64,000 bases of DNA, taken from positions 1 to 64,000 of the forward strand of contig NZ_JWMA01000174.1 of NCBI RefSeq assembly GCF_000812465.1, read 5' to 3'. Origin of the DNA: Cupriavidus sp. IDO. Lineage in GTDB: Bacteria; Pseudomonadota; Gammaproteobacteria; Burkholderiales; Burkholderiaceae. The position numbers and the translations under genes are program-made. Below, piece by piece: positions 25,806-35,678 of this stretch; position 1 is the stretch's first letter; the number at the start of each line of letters is the position of its first letter. A model generated the notes under the pieces. That model was given only the letters and a program-made list of their open reading frames with translations, searched no databases and was not told the DNA's origin.

Positions 25806-28759
25806 TGCGTTACGCCTCGTTCAGGTTCCGCGAAGTCGGTGTCGCGGTGTGGTTGCGAAGGGTTGGAGCCGGCAAGGATCTCTGCGAGGTGGCGCGGTTC
25901 GCGTCCGGTCAGCTTGCGGATCTGGGCGCGGCAGCTGAAGCCGTCCGCGGCAACCAGCGCATCGGCCGGGAGTGCGGCAAGCTTTGGCTGCAGCGTGCTC
26001 TCGCCAATTCGCCGCGACAGCTCGGCCGTCTTGCGGTGATAGCCGAAGGCGCCGGCCATCCCGCAACAACCGGTGTCGAGGACGCTTGCGCCAAGCTGGC
26101 GTTCCGCCGCCGTGCCGCCGCAGGCGCGGTGATGGCAGTGGGCGTGCAGATGGACCTCGGTATCGTTGTCCAGCGCCATGCCGGCGCGGGTGGCGAACTC
26201 GGCCATCGTGACCGTCAGTGCTGCCAGCGCTTTGGCGCGCGGTTCGTCCGGCAGGAGGGCCGGCATTTCATCCCTGAACACCGACAGGCAGCTCGGTTCC
26301 AGCACCAGCACCGGAACGCCGGTGGCAATCGGCGCCGACAGTACGTCCAGGATCTCGAGCAGGTTGCGGCGCGCCTGGTCCAGCATGCCGACGTCGTAGA
26401 ACGGCCGGCCGCAGCAGACGTGGCGCGTGCTCAGCCGCGCGTTCCATCCCTGTCGCTCGACCACCGCGACGGCGGCGTCGAGCACATGCGGCGTGAAGCC
26501 ATTATTGAAGGTGTCGGTCCAGATGACGACGTCGCGCTGGCCGTACGGCCGAGTGCCCGCGTGTTGCAGGCGGGTCGCCGTACCGCTGCGGCGGAATGCG
26601 GTGGCGGCGATCTCGGGGAACACCGCGGAGCGGGCCAGGCCGAAAGCGTGGCCGACGCGCCGGGTCAGCGGATTGCGCATCAGGGCATTGAGCAGGCCAG
26701 CCGCGCGCGTGGCGGTGGGCAGCCATTGGCCCAGCCGCCCGATCGCGGCATCCATCGGCGCGCGCAGGCGCCGCTTGTAGTAGCGATACAGGAACTCGCT
26801 GCGGTACTTGGGGATGTCTACATGCGTCGGACAGTCGTGCTTGCAGCCTTTGCACGACAGGCACAGGTCCATCGAGTCCTTGACCGCCTCGCCGTCACGG
26901 GTTTCGCTGATGACCTCGCCGTTGAGCATCTCGAAGAACAGGCGCGCGCGGCCGCGCGTGGCGTAGCGCTCTTCACGGGTCGCCTTGAAGCTGGGGCACA
27001 TGGTGCCGCCATCGAGCGACCGGCACTTGCCCATGCCGATGCAGCGCTCGGTCTCGCGGCCAAAGCCGGTGCCCGGGCCATCGCCCATCGGGTAGGTAAA
27101 GACGCTGGTTGCCTGATCCTGCCGGTATGACGGGCCCATGCGCAGGTTGGCGTCCACCGGCATGGCATCGATCAGCTTGCCGGGGTTCATCAGGCCATTC
27201 GGGTCCCAGATGGCCTTGAACTCGCGGAACGCCTGCATCAGCCGGGGCGTGAACATCAGGGGCAGGAACTCTCCCTTGGCCTGGCCGTCGCCATGCTCGC
27301 CGGACAAGGAGCCCCGGTACTTGACGACCAGCGCGGCCGCTTCCGCCAGGAACCGGCGCCAGTCGCCAACGCCGGTCCGGGAACGCAGGTCGAAGGTGAT
27401 GCGGGAATGAATGCAGCCATCGCCAAAGTGGCCGTACATATTGGTCTTGTAGCCATAGCGCTCGACCAGGGCGGAGAATTCCCTCAGGTAGGCGCCAAGC
27501 CGGGCCGGCTCGACCGCGGCGTCTTCCCAGCCTACGGTGGGATCGGGTTGGCCGGGAACGGTCGACAACGACGTTGCCGAAGCCCCGGTCTCGCGGATAG
27601 CCCAGAGGCGTTCCATCAGCGAGGGATCGTCGACCAGCCTCATATTCGGCTGCGTGGGGAACGAGCGTGCCGCGCTTTCGGCGCGGGCTGCCAGTTCGCG
27701 GGCCTGGTCGCGCAGGGCAGCCCCAAACTCCACCATCAGCCAGGCATTACCGGCTGGCAGCTCGGCGATGTCGCCGAGCTTCAGTCCGAGCTGCTTCAGT
27801 CCGCCGATGATGCCGGTGTCCAGGCCTTCCATCGCGATCGGCCCGAGCGGCAGCAGCTCGGGCACGCAGTCGGCGGCATCGAAGATGGTATCGAAGCCGA
27901 GCACCAGCAGTACGCGCTCGGGCAGTCCCTCCACCAGCGACGTGTCGGCACGCAGCACGGTTGCGCAGGTCCCCTCGGACCCCACCAGTGCGCGGGCGAT
28001 GTGGAAGCCGTTCTCCGGCAGCAACTGGTCCAGGTTATAGCCCGAGACACGGCGCTTGAGCCGCGGAAAGCCGGTGCGGATATCGTCCGCATAGCGCCCG
28101 GCCAGTTCGCGCAGGGCCTTGACGATGCGCGCCTGTTCGCCGCCTGCCGCCAGATGTTCGGCATACGCGGCCTCGTCGGTGGCGCCGACCCAGAAGCGCG
28201 CGCCGGTGGCGGTCACGATCTCCAGGCGCTCGATGTTCTCGACCGTCTTGCCGGCCATCACCGAGTGGGCGCCGCATGAGTTGTTGCCGATCATGCCGCC
28301 CAGCGTGCAGCGGCTGTGGGTGGCGGGATCGGGGCCGAAGGTGAGACCATGCGTGGCGGCGGCCTGCTTCAGGTGATCGCAGATGACGCCCGGCTGTACG
28401 CGCCCGATGCGCCGGACCGGATCGACCAGCTCAACTGCGTGCAGGTACTTTGAATGGTCGATGCAGACTGCGGCGTTGACAGACTGGCCGCTCATCGAGG
28501 TGCCGGCGCCGCGCGGAAGCATGGCCACGCCGAGCTCGCCGCACAGGCGCACGGCGGTCTCCAGATCGTCGACAGACTTCGGAATGACGACGCCAAGAGG
28601 AACCTGCCGATAGTTCGAGGCTTCCGATGCGTAGATGGCGCGCGTGACCGCGTCGAAGCGCACTTCAGCGGTGGTTTCGGCTTCCAGTCGGGAGCGCAGC
28701 CGCAGCAGTGCATTGAGGTCGGCTGGCGCACTGGCCTGGCGTTGGGGCATCGCTGTCAT
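25802..28759 (-). CDS. FAD-linked oxidase/4Fe-4S fusion dehydrogenase (GlcD-GlcF type)
   Basis: About 985 residues. The N-terminal half is a VAO/PCMH flavin domain (LPRGAGTSMSGQSVNAAVCI, TLGGMIGNNSCGAHS). Near residues 565-640 lie ferredoxin-type clusters in CIGMGKCRSLDGGTMCPS and CLSCKGCKHDCP. The C-terminal CCG domains contain HVCCGRPF and DTGCCGMAGAFGY. Such single-chain proteins oxidise 2-hydroxy acids (D-lactate, glycolate or D-2-hydroxyglutarate-like) and feed the respiratory chain. The substrate cannot be told. Coupling to gabT by a 4-bp overlap ties it to the aminobutyrate/aminovalerate branch. The start could be ATG 28759, ATG 28750 or GTG 28777. Confidence 0.82.
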   Translation of the reverse strand: MTAMPQRQASAPADLNALLRLRSRLEAETTAEVRFDAVTRAIYASEASNYRQVPLGVVIPKSVDDLETAVRLCGELGVAMLPRGAGTSMSGQSVNAAVCIDHSKYLHAVELVDPVRRIGRVQPGVICDHLKQAAATHGLTFGPDPATHSRCTLGGMIGNNSCGAHSVMAGKTVENIERLEIVTATGARFWVGATDEAAYAEHLAAGGEQARIVKALRELAGRYADDIRTGFPRLKRRVSGYNLDQLLPENGFHIARALVGSEGTCATVLRADTSLVEGLPERVLLVLGFDTIFDAADCVPELLPLGPIAMEGLDTGIIGGLKQLGLKLGDIAELPAGNAWLMVEFGAALRDQARELAARAESAARSFPTQPNMRLVDDPSLMERLWAIRETGASATSLSTVPGQPDPTVGWEDAAVEPARLGAYLREFSALVERYGYKTNMYGHFGDGCIHSRITFDLRSRTGVGDWRRFLAEAAALVVKYRGSLSGEHGDGQAKGEFLPLMFTPRLMQAFREFKAIWDPNGLMNPGKLIDAMPVDANLRMGPSYRQDQATSVFTYPMGDGPGTGFGRETERCIGMGKCRSLDGGTMCPSFKATREERYATRGRARLFFEMLNGEVISETRDGEAVKDSMDLCLSCKGCKHDCPTHVDIPKYRSEFLYRYYKRRLRAPMDAAIGRLGQWLPTATRAAGLLNALMRNPLTRRVGHAFGLARSAVFPEIAATAFRRSGTATRLQHAGTRPYGQRDVVIWTDTFNNGFTPHVLDAAVAVVERQGWNARLSTRHVCCGRPFYDVGMLDQARRNLLEILDVLSAPIATGVPVLVLEPSCLSVFRDEMPALLPDEPRAKALAALTVTMAEFATRAGMALDNDTEVHLHAHCHHRACGGTAAERQLGASVLDTGCCGMAGAFGYHRKTAELSRRIGESTLQPKLAALPADALVAADGFSCRAQIRKLTGREPRHLAEILAGSNPSQPHRDTDFAEPERGVTQ

Positions 28760-28952
28760 AGAGTTCGTGTGCGGCACGGTGGAAGCTTGCTGGGGATCTT
28801 ATCGCCAGCGCTTTCTGGCAATTACCGGACCAGTATAGGGACGAGGCTGGTCTCGCTTTGACCGATTTCGGGGCTTGGATCAGCAGCGAATTCTGTTGTG
28901 ACGATAGGAACAGCAGTTCCTTCGATGGGATGGGCCGGGGCTTCAAATGCAA

Positions 28953-28976
28953 AGCGGCCGGCTTGCGCCGGCCGCT
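28953..28976 (-). terminator. Hairpin after gabD, probable terminator
   Basis: A perfect 10-bp stem AGCGGCCGGC / GCCGGCCGCT with a four-base loop, 21 bp past the GabD-type gene on its strand, followed by TTTGCATTT. It separates the transporter-gabD operon from the dehydrogenase-gabT pair. Confidence 0.7.
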
Positions 28977-28996
28977 CGAGAGGAAGAGAAGGGTGC

Positions 28997-30478
28997 TCAG
29001 TCCAGCAGCCCCTGGCAGACGTACTTGATATGCATGTACTCCTCGAGGCCATAGCGCGACCCCTCGCGCCCATAGCCGGAGTCCTTCACGCCGCCAAAGG
29101 GCGCCGCTTCCGCGGCCAGCGCTCCCTCGTTGATACCGACAATGCCCGACTCGAGCGCGTCGGCAAGGCGCCAGATCCGCCGCACGTCATTCGAGTAGAA
29201 ATATGCCGCCAGACCAAACGGGGTCGCATTTGCTGCCGCGACCACATCCGCCTCGGTACTGAAGCGCGTGACCGGCGCAACCGGGCCGAAGGTCTCCTCG
29301 CAGGAGCAGTCCATGGACGCATCCACATCAACCAGCACCGTGGGCGCATAGTAGTTCGGTCCCTGGCATTGCTCATTGCGGATGCGCTCGCCGCCAACGA
29401 CCACGCGGGCACCACGGCTGACCGCGTTCTTCACATGACGTTCGATCTTGTCGACCGCACGCGCGTTGATCATCGGACCAATCTGCGCGGCGGGGTTCGT
29501 GGCAGGGGCGACTACCAGCGCGCCGACGCGGGCGGCAAGCTTGTCGACGAAGGCGTCATGCACCTTGTCCTGGACATAGATGCGGTTCGGGCACACGCAG
29601 GTCTGTCCGCCGTTGCGGAACTTGGAGGCCATCAAACCTTCGACGGCGGCATCGAGGTCGGCATCGTCGAACACGATAAACGGGGCATTGCCGCCCAGTT
29701 CCAGCGACAGCTTCTTCAGCGTATCGGCGGAGCGGCGTGCCAGGTGCTTGCCCACCGGCGTCGAGCCGGTAAAGGTGATCTTGCGCACCCGGGCATCGTC
29801 CAGCCATACGTCGACGACTTCAGCCGCGCGCTCGCGCGAGGCGGTGACGATGTTCAGCACGCCCGGCGGCACGCCCGCCTGTTCGGCGAGCCTGACCAGC
29901 GCCAGCGAGGTCAGCGGCGTATCCTCGGCAGGCTTGCACACCACCGTGCAGCCGGCAGCCAGCGCCGGCGCGATCTTGCGCGCGATCATCGCTGCCGGGA
30001 AGTTCCATGGCGTGATCGCCGCGATGACGCCGACCGGCTCGCGCAGTGCGAGCATGCGCCGGCCGGGCACCGGCGCGGCGATCACATCGCCATCGGCGCG
30101 CGTGGCTTCTTCGGCAAACCATTCGACATAGCTCGCGGCGTACAGCACCTCGCCTTTGCCTTCCGCCAATGGCTTGCCCTGCTCGCGCGAGATCAGCCGG
30201 CCCAGGTCGTCCACGTGGTCAACGATCAGGTCATTCCAGCGCTTGATGATCTGCGCGCGCTGTTTGGCAGGGGTCTTGCGCCAGGCCGGGAATGCCGCGT
30301 GCGCGACGTCGACGGCGCGGCGTGCGTCGGCGGCGGTGCTATCCGGTACCGCCGCAAAAACTTCATCCGTCGCGGGGTCAGCCACGGACAGCGTGCGATC
30401 GTCGGCCGAGCCGCACCATTCGCCGCCGATAAAGTTGCGGCCGGGAAGCAAGGTCTGGTTCTGGAGGGACAAAGGCAT
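28997..30478 (-). CDS. gabD: Succinate-semialdehyde dehydrogenase (GabD-type ALDH)
   Basis: 493 residues. Asn in PWNF (about N159), Lys in VCKPAED, Glu260 in LELGGN and Cys294 in GGQTCVCPNR form the ALDH active site. The second Cys two residues after the nucleophile is typical of GabD, where it can form a regulatory disulfide. It oxidises succinate or glutarate semialdehyde to the dicarboxylate with NAD(P). It is the last gene of a transporter operon (26 bp after the ATPase gene), linking uptake directly to semialdehyde oxidation. Confidence 0.9.
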   Translation of the reverse strand: MPLSLQNQTLLPGRNFIGGEWCGSADDRTLSVADPATDEVFAAVPDSTAADARRAVDVAHAAFPAWRKTPAKQRAQIIKRWNDLIVDHVDDLGRLISREQGKPLAEGKGEVLYAASYVEWFAEEATRADGDVIAAPVPGRRMLALREPVGVIAAITPWNFPAAMIARKIAPALAAGCTVVCKPAEDTPLTSLALVRLAEQAGVPPGVLNIVTASRERAAEVVDVWLDDARVRKITFTGSTPVGKHLARRSADTLKKLSLELGGNAPFIVFDDADLDAAVEGLMASKFRNGGQTCVCPNRIYVQDKVHDAFVDKLAARVGALVVAPATNPAAQIGPMINARAVDKIERHVKNAVSRGARVVVGGERIRNEQCQGPNYYAPTVLVDVDASMDCSCEETFGPVAPVTRFSTEADVVAAANATPFGLAAYFYSNDVRRIWRLADALESGIVGINEGALAAEAAPFGGVKDSGYGREGSRYGLEEYMHIKYVCQGLLD

Positions 30479-30504
30479 GAACAAACTCTCCTTGAGAATG
30501 GGAA

Positions 30505-32157
30505 TCAGGCGGTGGCAGCGGCGGCACCAGTTTCGATCCCGCCGTCGATATGCAGATCGACTTCGTCGATCCAGCCGCGGCGCAGCTCGGGGACCGAGCG
30601 CGCCAGCAGCGCGTAGTAGGGGTGGTGCGGACCACGGTCGTAGTCCTGGTGCGCGACCTGGGTCAGCTTGCGGCCATGCTGCATCACCACGATCTCGTCG
30701 CAGATCGAGCGCACGGTGTGCAGGTCGTGGCTGATGAAGAGATACGAGACGCCCAGTTCCTTGCGCAGCTCGGCCATCAGGTCGAGGATGGCCGCGCCGA
30801 CCACGGTGTCCAGCGCCGAGGTGATCTCGTCGCACAGGATCAGCTCCGGATCGGCCGCGAGCGCGCGGGCCAGGTTCACGCGCTGCTTCTGCCCACCGGA
30901 GAGGCCACCAGGCGTGCGCTGGGCCACGCCGGCCGGCAGCCGCACCAGATCGAGCAACTGGCGAATCCGCGCCCGCTGGGCTTGGCCGCGCAGGCCGTGG
31001 AAGAACTGCAGCGGCCGCGCCAGGATCTCCTCGATAGTGCGCGCGGGATTGAGCGCGGTATCGGCCATCTGGAACACGATCTGGATGCGCCGCAGCTCAT
31101 CGCGGCTGCGTTCGGCCACCGTCGGCTTCAGCGGACGGCCGTTGAAGGCAATGCTGCCACAGCACGGCGCCACCAGGCCGGCGATGGCACGTGCCAGCGT
31201 GGTCTTGCCTGAACCCGATTCGCCGATGACGCCGATCGCCTGGCCCCGGTACAGCTTCAGGCCCACGCCCTCCAGGATCTTCGAGGCCGGCTGCCCATGC
31301 GCATCGACCGCACCGTAGCCGGCGGACAGGTCGCGGACCTCGAGCAGCAGGGGGCTCTTGTCCGGGTCCACCGGCGCGCCGGGACGCTCGGTCGGGCGCG
31401 CCGCGGCCAGCAGGCAGCGCGTGTAGTCGTCGGCGGGCTGGTACAGGATCTGGTCGGTCTCGCCCTGCTCGCGCATCTTGCCATCGCGCAGCACCAGGAT
31501 GTGGTCCGCCACCTGGGCCACCACGGCCAGGTCATGGCTGACATAGACCGCCGTGGTGCGGCGTTCCTGCACCGCGCGGCGGAACACGCGCAGCACTTCG
31601 ACCTGCGTGGTGACGTCCAGGGCCGTGGTCGGCTCGTCCAGGATCACCAGGTCGGGATCGGTGATCAGGGCCATTGCGGCCATCAGGCGCTGCAACTGTC
31701 CGCCGGAGACCTGGTGGGGGTAGCGCTCGCCGATGGAATCAGGGTCGGGCAGCGCCAGTTCGCGGAACAGCGCAATCGCCTTCTTCTCGGCAGCCTTGCG
31801 ATTCATGAGCCGGTGGATCAGCGCCGGTTCGACCACCTGGTCCATGATGGTGCGCGACGGGTTGAACGAGGCCGCCGCGCTCTGGGCGATATACGTGATC
31901 TCGCGCCCGCGCAGCCGGCGCTGTTCGCCCGGCGACAGGTGCAGCACGTCGGTGGTGCCGACCCGGATGCTGCCGGAGATCTCGCAACCGTGGCGCGCGA
32001 AGCCCATCAGCGCCAGCGCGGTGGTGGTCTTGCCTGAGCCGGACTCGCCGATCAGCGCCAGCACCTTGCCGGGCTCGATCTCGAAGTCCACACCATCTAC
32101 CAACGTCGCCTGGCCTGCGGTGATGTGCAGATTGCTGACCTTTACGGACGTGCCCAT
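30505..32157 (-). CDS. ABC transporter ATPase, duplicated DppD-DppF-type fusion
   Basis: 550 residues with two complete nucleotide-binding domains. The first has Walker A GESGSGKTTTALALMG near residues 37-52, signature VSGGQLQR and Walker B LVILDEPTTALD. The second has Walker A GESGSGKTTLARAIAG near 315-330, signature LSGGQKQR and ELILCDEITSALD. It energises uptake of the ligand caught by the family 5 binding proteins. Its ATG shares one base with the stop of the permease gene (TAATG). One chain replaces the usual two ATPases. Confidence 0.92.
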   Translation of the reverse strand: MGTSVKVSNLHITAGQATLVDGVDFEIEPGKVLALIGESGSGKTTTALALMGFARHGCEISGSIRVGTTDVLHLSPGEQRRLRGREITYIAQSAAASFNPSRTIMDQVVEPALIHRLMNRKAAEKKAIALFRELALPDPDSIGERYPHQVSGGQLQRLMAAMALITDPDLVILDEPTTALDVTTQVEVLRVFRRAVQERRTTAVYVSHDLAVVAQVADHILVLRDGKMREQGETDQILYQPADDYTRCLLAAARPTERPGAPVDPDKSPLLLEVRDLSAGYGAVDAHGQPASKILEGVGLKLYRGQAIGVIGESGSGKTTLARAIAGLVAPCCGSIAFNGRPLKPTVAERSRDELRRIQIVFQMADTALNPARTIEEILARPLQFFHGLRGQAQRARIRQLLDLVRLPAGVAQRTPGGLSGGQKQRVNLARALAADPELILCDEITSALDTVVGAAILDLMAELRKELGVSYLFISHDLHTVRSICDEIVVMQHGRKLTQVAHQDYDRGPHHPYYALLARSVPELRRGWIDEVDLHIDGGIETGAAAATA

Positions 32158-33056
32158 TATTTGACTCCGTGACGTGCCGAGCGACCCGGCAGGTTGTCGA
32201 TGACGAGGTTGACGGCGAGGGTCAGGCTGGCGATGGCCAGCGCCGGCGCCACCACGGCCATGCTGCCTTCGGACAGCGCGCCGATGTTCTCGCGCACCAG
32301 CGAACCCCAGTCGGCATCGGGGGGCTGGATGCCCAGGCCCAGGAAGCTGAGGCTCGCGAGCAGCAGCACGACGTAGACGAAGCGCAGCCCCAGGTCGGCC
32401 AGCATCGGGCCGAGGATGTTGGGCAGGATCTCCTGCCGCATGATGTAGGCGGTGCCTTCGCCGCGGGTGCGGGCGACCGTGACGTAGTCCATCGCGTTGA
32501 TGTTGACCGCCAGCGAGCGCGCGATCCGATACGCACCCGGGACGTAGATGATCGCCGCCGTGAGCGCGAGCATCCACACCGACGAGCCGAAGGCCGCGAC
32601 CATGATCAGCGCGAACATCTTGCTGGGGATCGCCGTGAGCGTATCGAGGCCGCGGCTGAGGCCGGCATCGATCCAGCGCCCGCTGACGGTGGCGAGCAGT
32701 GCCAGCGTGATGCCGATGCCGCTGGCGCACAGGGTCGAGACCAGCGCGACGCAGACGGTATAGCGCGCGCCCAGGATCACGCGCGTCAGCATGTCGCGCC
32801 CGAGGTAGTCGGTACCGAGCCAGTGCTGGACACTGATCGGGCCGAAGACCTGGATCTCGCCCGTGGGCGTGCCGTCATGGCTGATCAGGATCGGGCCAAC
32901 AATGGCGGCAATCAGCCAGCCGATGAGGATCAGGCAGCCGATCCAGCCGGTGATCCCCAGTTTGGGCAGGCGCGGGCGGCGACAGCTTTTGTCGGGGGCG
33001 CTCACGGCGGGGGTGGCGTGCGCGGGGGTGGTGTGCGTGTCGGAGGTAGGGGACAT
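32157..33056 (-). CDS. ABC transporter permease, DppC-like
   Basis: 299 residues with about six transmembrane helices after a Pro/Thr-rich cytoplasmic N-terminus. Contains the family's HWLGTDYLGRDMLTRVILGA and the EAA-like loop GEGTAYIMRQEILPN. ATG 33056 is chosen for its AGGAG spacing; ATG 33074 would add six residues. Partner of the DppB-like permease 31 bp upstream. Confidence 0.9.
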   Translation of the reverse strand: MSPTSDTHTTPAHATPAVSAPDKSCRRPRLPKLGITGWIGCLILIGWLIAAIVGPILISHDGTPTGEIQVFGPISVQHWLGTDYLGRDMLTRVILGARYTVCVALVSTLCASGIGITLALLATVSGRWIDAGLSRGLDTLTAIPSKMFALIMVAAFGSSVWMLALTAAIIYVPGAYRIARSLAVNINAMDYVTVARTRGEGTAYIMRQEILPNILGPMLADLGLRFVYVVLLLASLSFLGLGIQPPDADWGSLVRENIGALSEGSMAVVAPALAIASLTLAVNLVIDNLPGRSARHGVK

Positions 33057-33087
33057 GGGTTGCAGCTCCTGCATGGCGTTCAAGGCT

Positions 33088-34044
33088 TCAGCGGTGGCGC
33101 AGACGCGGATTGGCGACGATGCCGCACACATCGGCAAGCGTGACGAGGATCAGGTACGCACAACAGAAGATCATGGCGCACACCTGGACCACGGGCATGT
33201 CGCGCTGGGCGACGCTGTCCACCATCAGCTTGGCGATCCCCGGGTAGTTGAAGATGGTCTCGATGATGATGACGCCGCCAAGCAGGTAAGACAGGCTCAG
33301 TGCCACGGCATTGGCGATCGGGCCGATGGCGTTGGGCAGGGCGTGGAACAGCACCATGCGGGTCGAGGATGCGCCCTTGAGCCGCACCATCTCGATATAT
33401 GGCGCGTTGAGTTGGTCGATCACCGCCGCGCGGGTCATGCGCAGCATCTGCGCGACGATCACGCAGCACAGGCTCAGGACCGGCATGGCAAGCGAACGCA
33501 CGATCTTGTCCCACGGATCGTCGGTGCCGATATAGGCGAGCGCCGGCAGCCAGCGCAGGTGGACCGCGAACAGCAGCACCGCCAGCGTGGCGACCAGGAA
33601 CTCCGGCACCGAGACCACCGCCACCGCGCCCAGGCTGACGCTGCGGTCAAACCATGTGCCGCGGTAGACCGCCGCCAGGATGCCGAGGCCGAGCGCCACC
33701 GGCACCGAGATCAGCGCGGTCAGGCCGGCCAGCAGCAGCGATTGGCGCAGCCGGCTGCCGATGGCCTCGGACACCGGCATGTGGGTCACGAGCGACTCGC
33801 CGGCATTGCCGGTCACCATGCCGCCCAGCCAGTGCGCGTAGCGCACGGGCGCGGGGACATCGAGGCCCATCTGGGTACGCAGCGAGGCCAGGGCTTCGGG
33901 TGTGGCGTCCTGGCCGAGCTGTTCCTGCGCGGCATCGCCGGGCAATACCGCGGTGATGGCGAAGACGATGGCCGAGACGGCCAGTAGCGAGATCAGCGCC
34001 AGACCGACGCGCCGCGCCAGCAGACGCAAAATAAACAGGTTCAT
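33088..34044 (-). CDS. ABC transporter permease, DppB-like
   Basis: 318 residues. The first helix is VGLALISLLAVSAIVFAITA, followed by a periplasmic loop and five further helices with the coupling motif LKGASSTRMVLFHALPNAIG. It starts 14 bp after the substrate-binding-protein gene (34059) in the operon binding protein, DppB, DppC, ATPase, gabD. It forms the inner-membrane channel with the next gene. Confidence 0.9.
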   Translation of the reverse strand: MNLFILRLLARRVGLALISLLAVSAIVFAITAVLPGDAAQEQLGQDATPEALASLRTQMGLDVPAPVRYAHWLGGMVTGNAGESLVTHMPVSEAIGSRLRQSLLLAGLTALISVPVALGLGILAAVYRGTWFDRSVSLGAVAVVSVPEFLVATLAVLLFAVHLRWLPALAYIGTDDPWDKIVRSLAMPVLSLCCVIVAQMLRMTRAAVIDQLNAPYIEMVRLKGASSTRMVLFHALPNAIGPIANAVALSLSYLLGGVIIIETIFNYPGIAKLMVDSVAQRDMPVVQVCAMIFCCAYLILVTLADVCGIVANPRLRHR

Positions 34045-34058
34045 GGTGTCTCCTTGGA

Positions 34059-35678
34059 TCAGGCCGCCAGCCAGACGTGCTCGGCGAACGAGTAGCCCAT
34101 CAGGCCGCCCAGCGGGATCGGGGAAAGGCCCTTGACCCGCTTGTTGTAGCCGTCGATGGTGGCGATAAAGAGCGGTATGCCGATCCCTGCGTCCCGCCGG
34201 ATCATGGTCTGCATGTCGGCGTACATCTGCTTGCGTTTGGCCAGGTCGGTCTCGGCGCGCGCGGCGAGCAGCAGCGAATCGAACTTCGGATCCTTGTAGC
34301 GCGACTCGTTCCACGCCGCGTCGGACTTGAAGAACTGGGTCAGCAGCGTGTCGGCACTGGCGCGCGGCAGGATCGTGCCGAATCCGACCGGGCTGTTGAG
34401 CCAGTGATTGGACCAGTAGCCGTCGGCGGGCATGCGCTTGACGTCGATATTGACACCCGCCTGCCGCGCGGACTGCTGCAGGATCAGGGCCATGTCGACC
34501 GAATACTGCGCGGCGGGGGAGGCCACCACCGGGATGGCGGCACTGCCAATGTTGGCCTTCTTGAGATGGAACTTGGCTTTCTCCGGATCGTGCCTGGTCT
34601 GCGTCAGCCCGGCGAAGTAGAAGCGGTTGGTGGGATCGATCGGCTGGTCATCGCCCAGCACGGCATAGCCCAGCGCAATGCTCTTCTTCATCAGCTCACG
34701 GTCGAGCAGCAGCTTCATGCCCTGGACAAAGTCGGGGCTGGCGCCCGGGCCGGTATCCCGGCGCATGATCAGGTCGGTGTACTGGCCGGATTGCGTCACG
34801 AACACATCGGTCGTGGGCGTGCCTTTCACGCGTGCGACCGAACGCGGGTTGATCGAGGCCACCATGTCGAGATCGCCCGAGAGCAGCGCATTGACGCGCG
34901 CACCCTCGTCGGCAATGCCGACGAACTCGATCTCGTCGAGGTAGGGCTTGCCGGGCTTCCAGTAGTTTTCGTTCCGTACCACCACCGAGCGCACGCCCGG
35001 CTTGAATTCCTTGAGCTTGTAGGGGCCCGTGCCGATGCCGGTGTTGAAGTCGGTGGTGCCGTTGCGCAGGATATGGAAGTGGAACGTGCCGACGATGACG
35101 GGGAAGTCCGCGTTGGGGCCGTCCAGCACCACGGTCACTTCGTTCGGGCCCGTGGCGCTCACGCTCTTGATCGGGTCCGCCAGCGTCTTCGCCTTCGAGG
35201 CGGTGGCGGGGTCCTTGTGGCGCATCAGGGAAAACACCACGTCTTGCGGCGTCAGCGGCTTGCCGTCGTGGAAGGTGACGTCCTTGCGCAGCTTGAAGAC
35301 CCAGGTCACGGCATCCTGCGAGGCAAAGGACTCAGCCAGCGCTGGTTGCGGCACCAGCTTCGCATCCAGGCTCGTCAGGCCGTTGTAGAGCATGGTGCCG
35401 CGACAGTAGTCGGTCTTGTTGGATTGCTTGGCCGGATCGAGCGTATCGCTGGGCGACGCGTTGTCGCTGCCCACACGGATGCGGCCGCCGCGGCGCGGCG
35501 TCTGCGCATGCGCCGACACGGCCGCGCCGGCAAGGCTGCCGGCAAGCCCCAGTTGCATGCCGCCGGCAGCCAGGATCTTCAGGACGTCGCGCCTGCTGGC
35601 GCCATAGTGCAGGGCGCTCATGATCCGGGTGGATTCGGCAGGGCCGATGAGGCCCTCGAACGGCTTCTTGTCTGACAT
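34059..35678 (-). CDS. ABC transporter substrate-binding protein, family 5 (copy 3)
   Basis: A 539-residue SBP_bac_5 protein with a twin-arginine-like signal (SRRDVLKIL at 28-36) and probable cleavage after AHA near residue 58. It is clearly paralogous to copies 1 and 2 but more divergent at DNA level. It is the only copy in an operon with permeases and ATPase. AGGAGC precedes the ATG at 35678. Binds an oligopeptide-, opine- or polyamine-like solute; identity unknown. Confidence 0.92.
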   Translation of the reverse strand: MSDKKPFEGLIGPAESTRIMSALHYGASRRDVLKILAAGGMQLGLAGSLAGAAVSAHAQTPRRGGRIRVGSDNASPSDTLDPAKQSNKTDYCRGTMLYNGLTSLDAKLVPQPALAESFASQDAVTWVFKLRKDVTFHDGKPLTPQDVVFSLMRHKDPATASKAKTLADPIKSVSATGPNEVTVVLDGPNADFPVIVGTFHFHILRNGTTDFNTGIGTGPYKLKEFKPGVRSVVVRNENYWKPGKPYLDEIEFVGIADEGARVNALLSGDLDMVASINPRSVARVKGTPTTDVFVTQSGQYTDLIMRRDTGPGASPDFVQGMKLLLDRELMKKSIALGYAVLGDDQPIDPTNRFYFAGLTQTRHDPEKAKFHLKKANIGSAAIPVVASPAAQYSVDMALILQQSARQAGVNIDVKRMPADGYWSNHWLNSPVGFGTILPRASADTLLTQFFKSDAAWNESRYKDPKFDSLLLAARAETDLAKRKQMYADMQTMIRRDAGIGIPLFIATIDGYNKRVKGLSPIPLGGLMGYSFAEHVWLAA

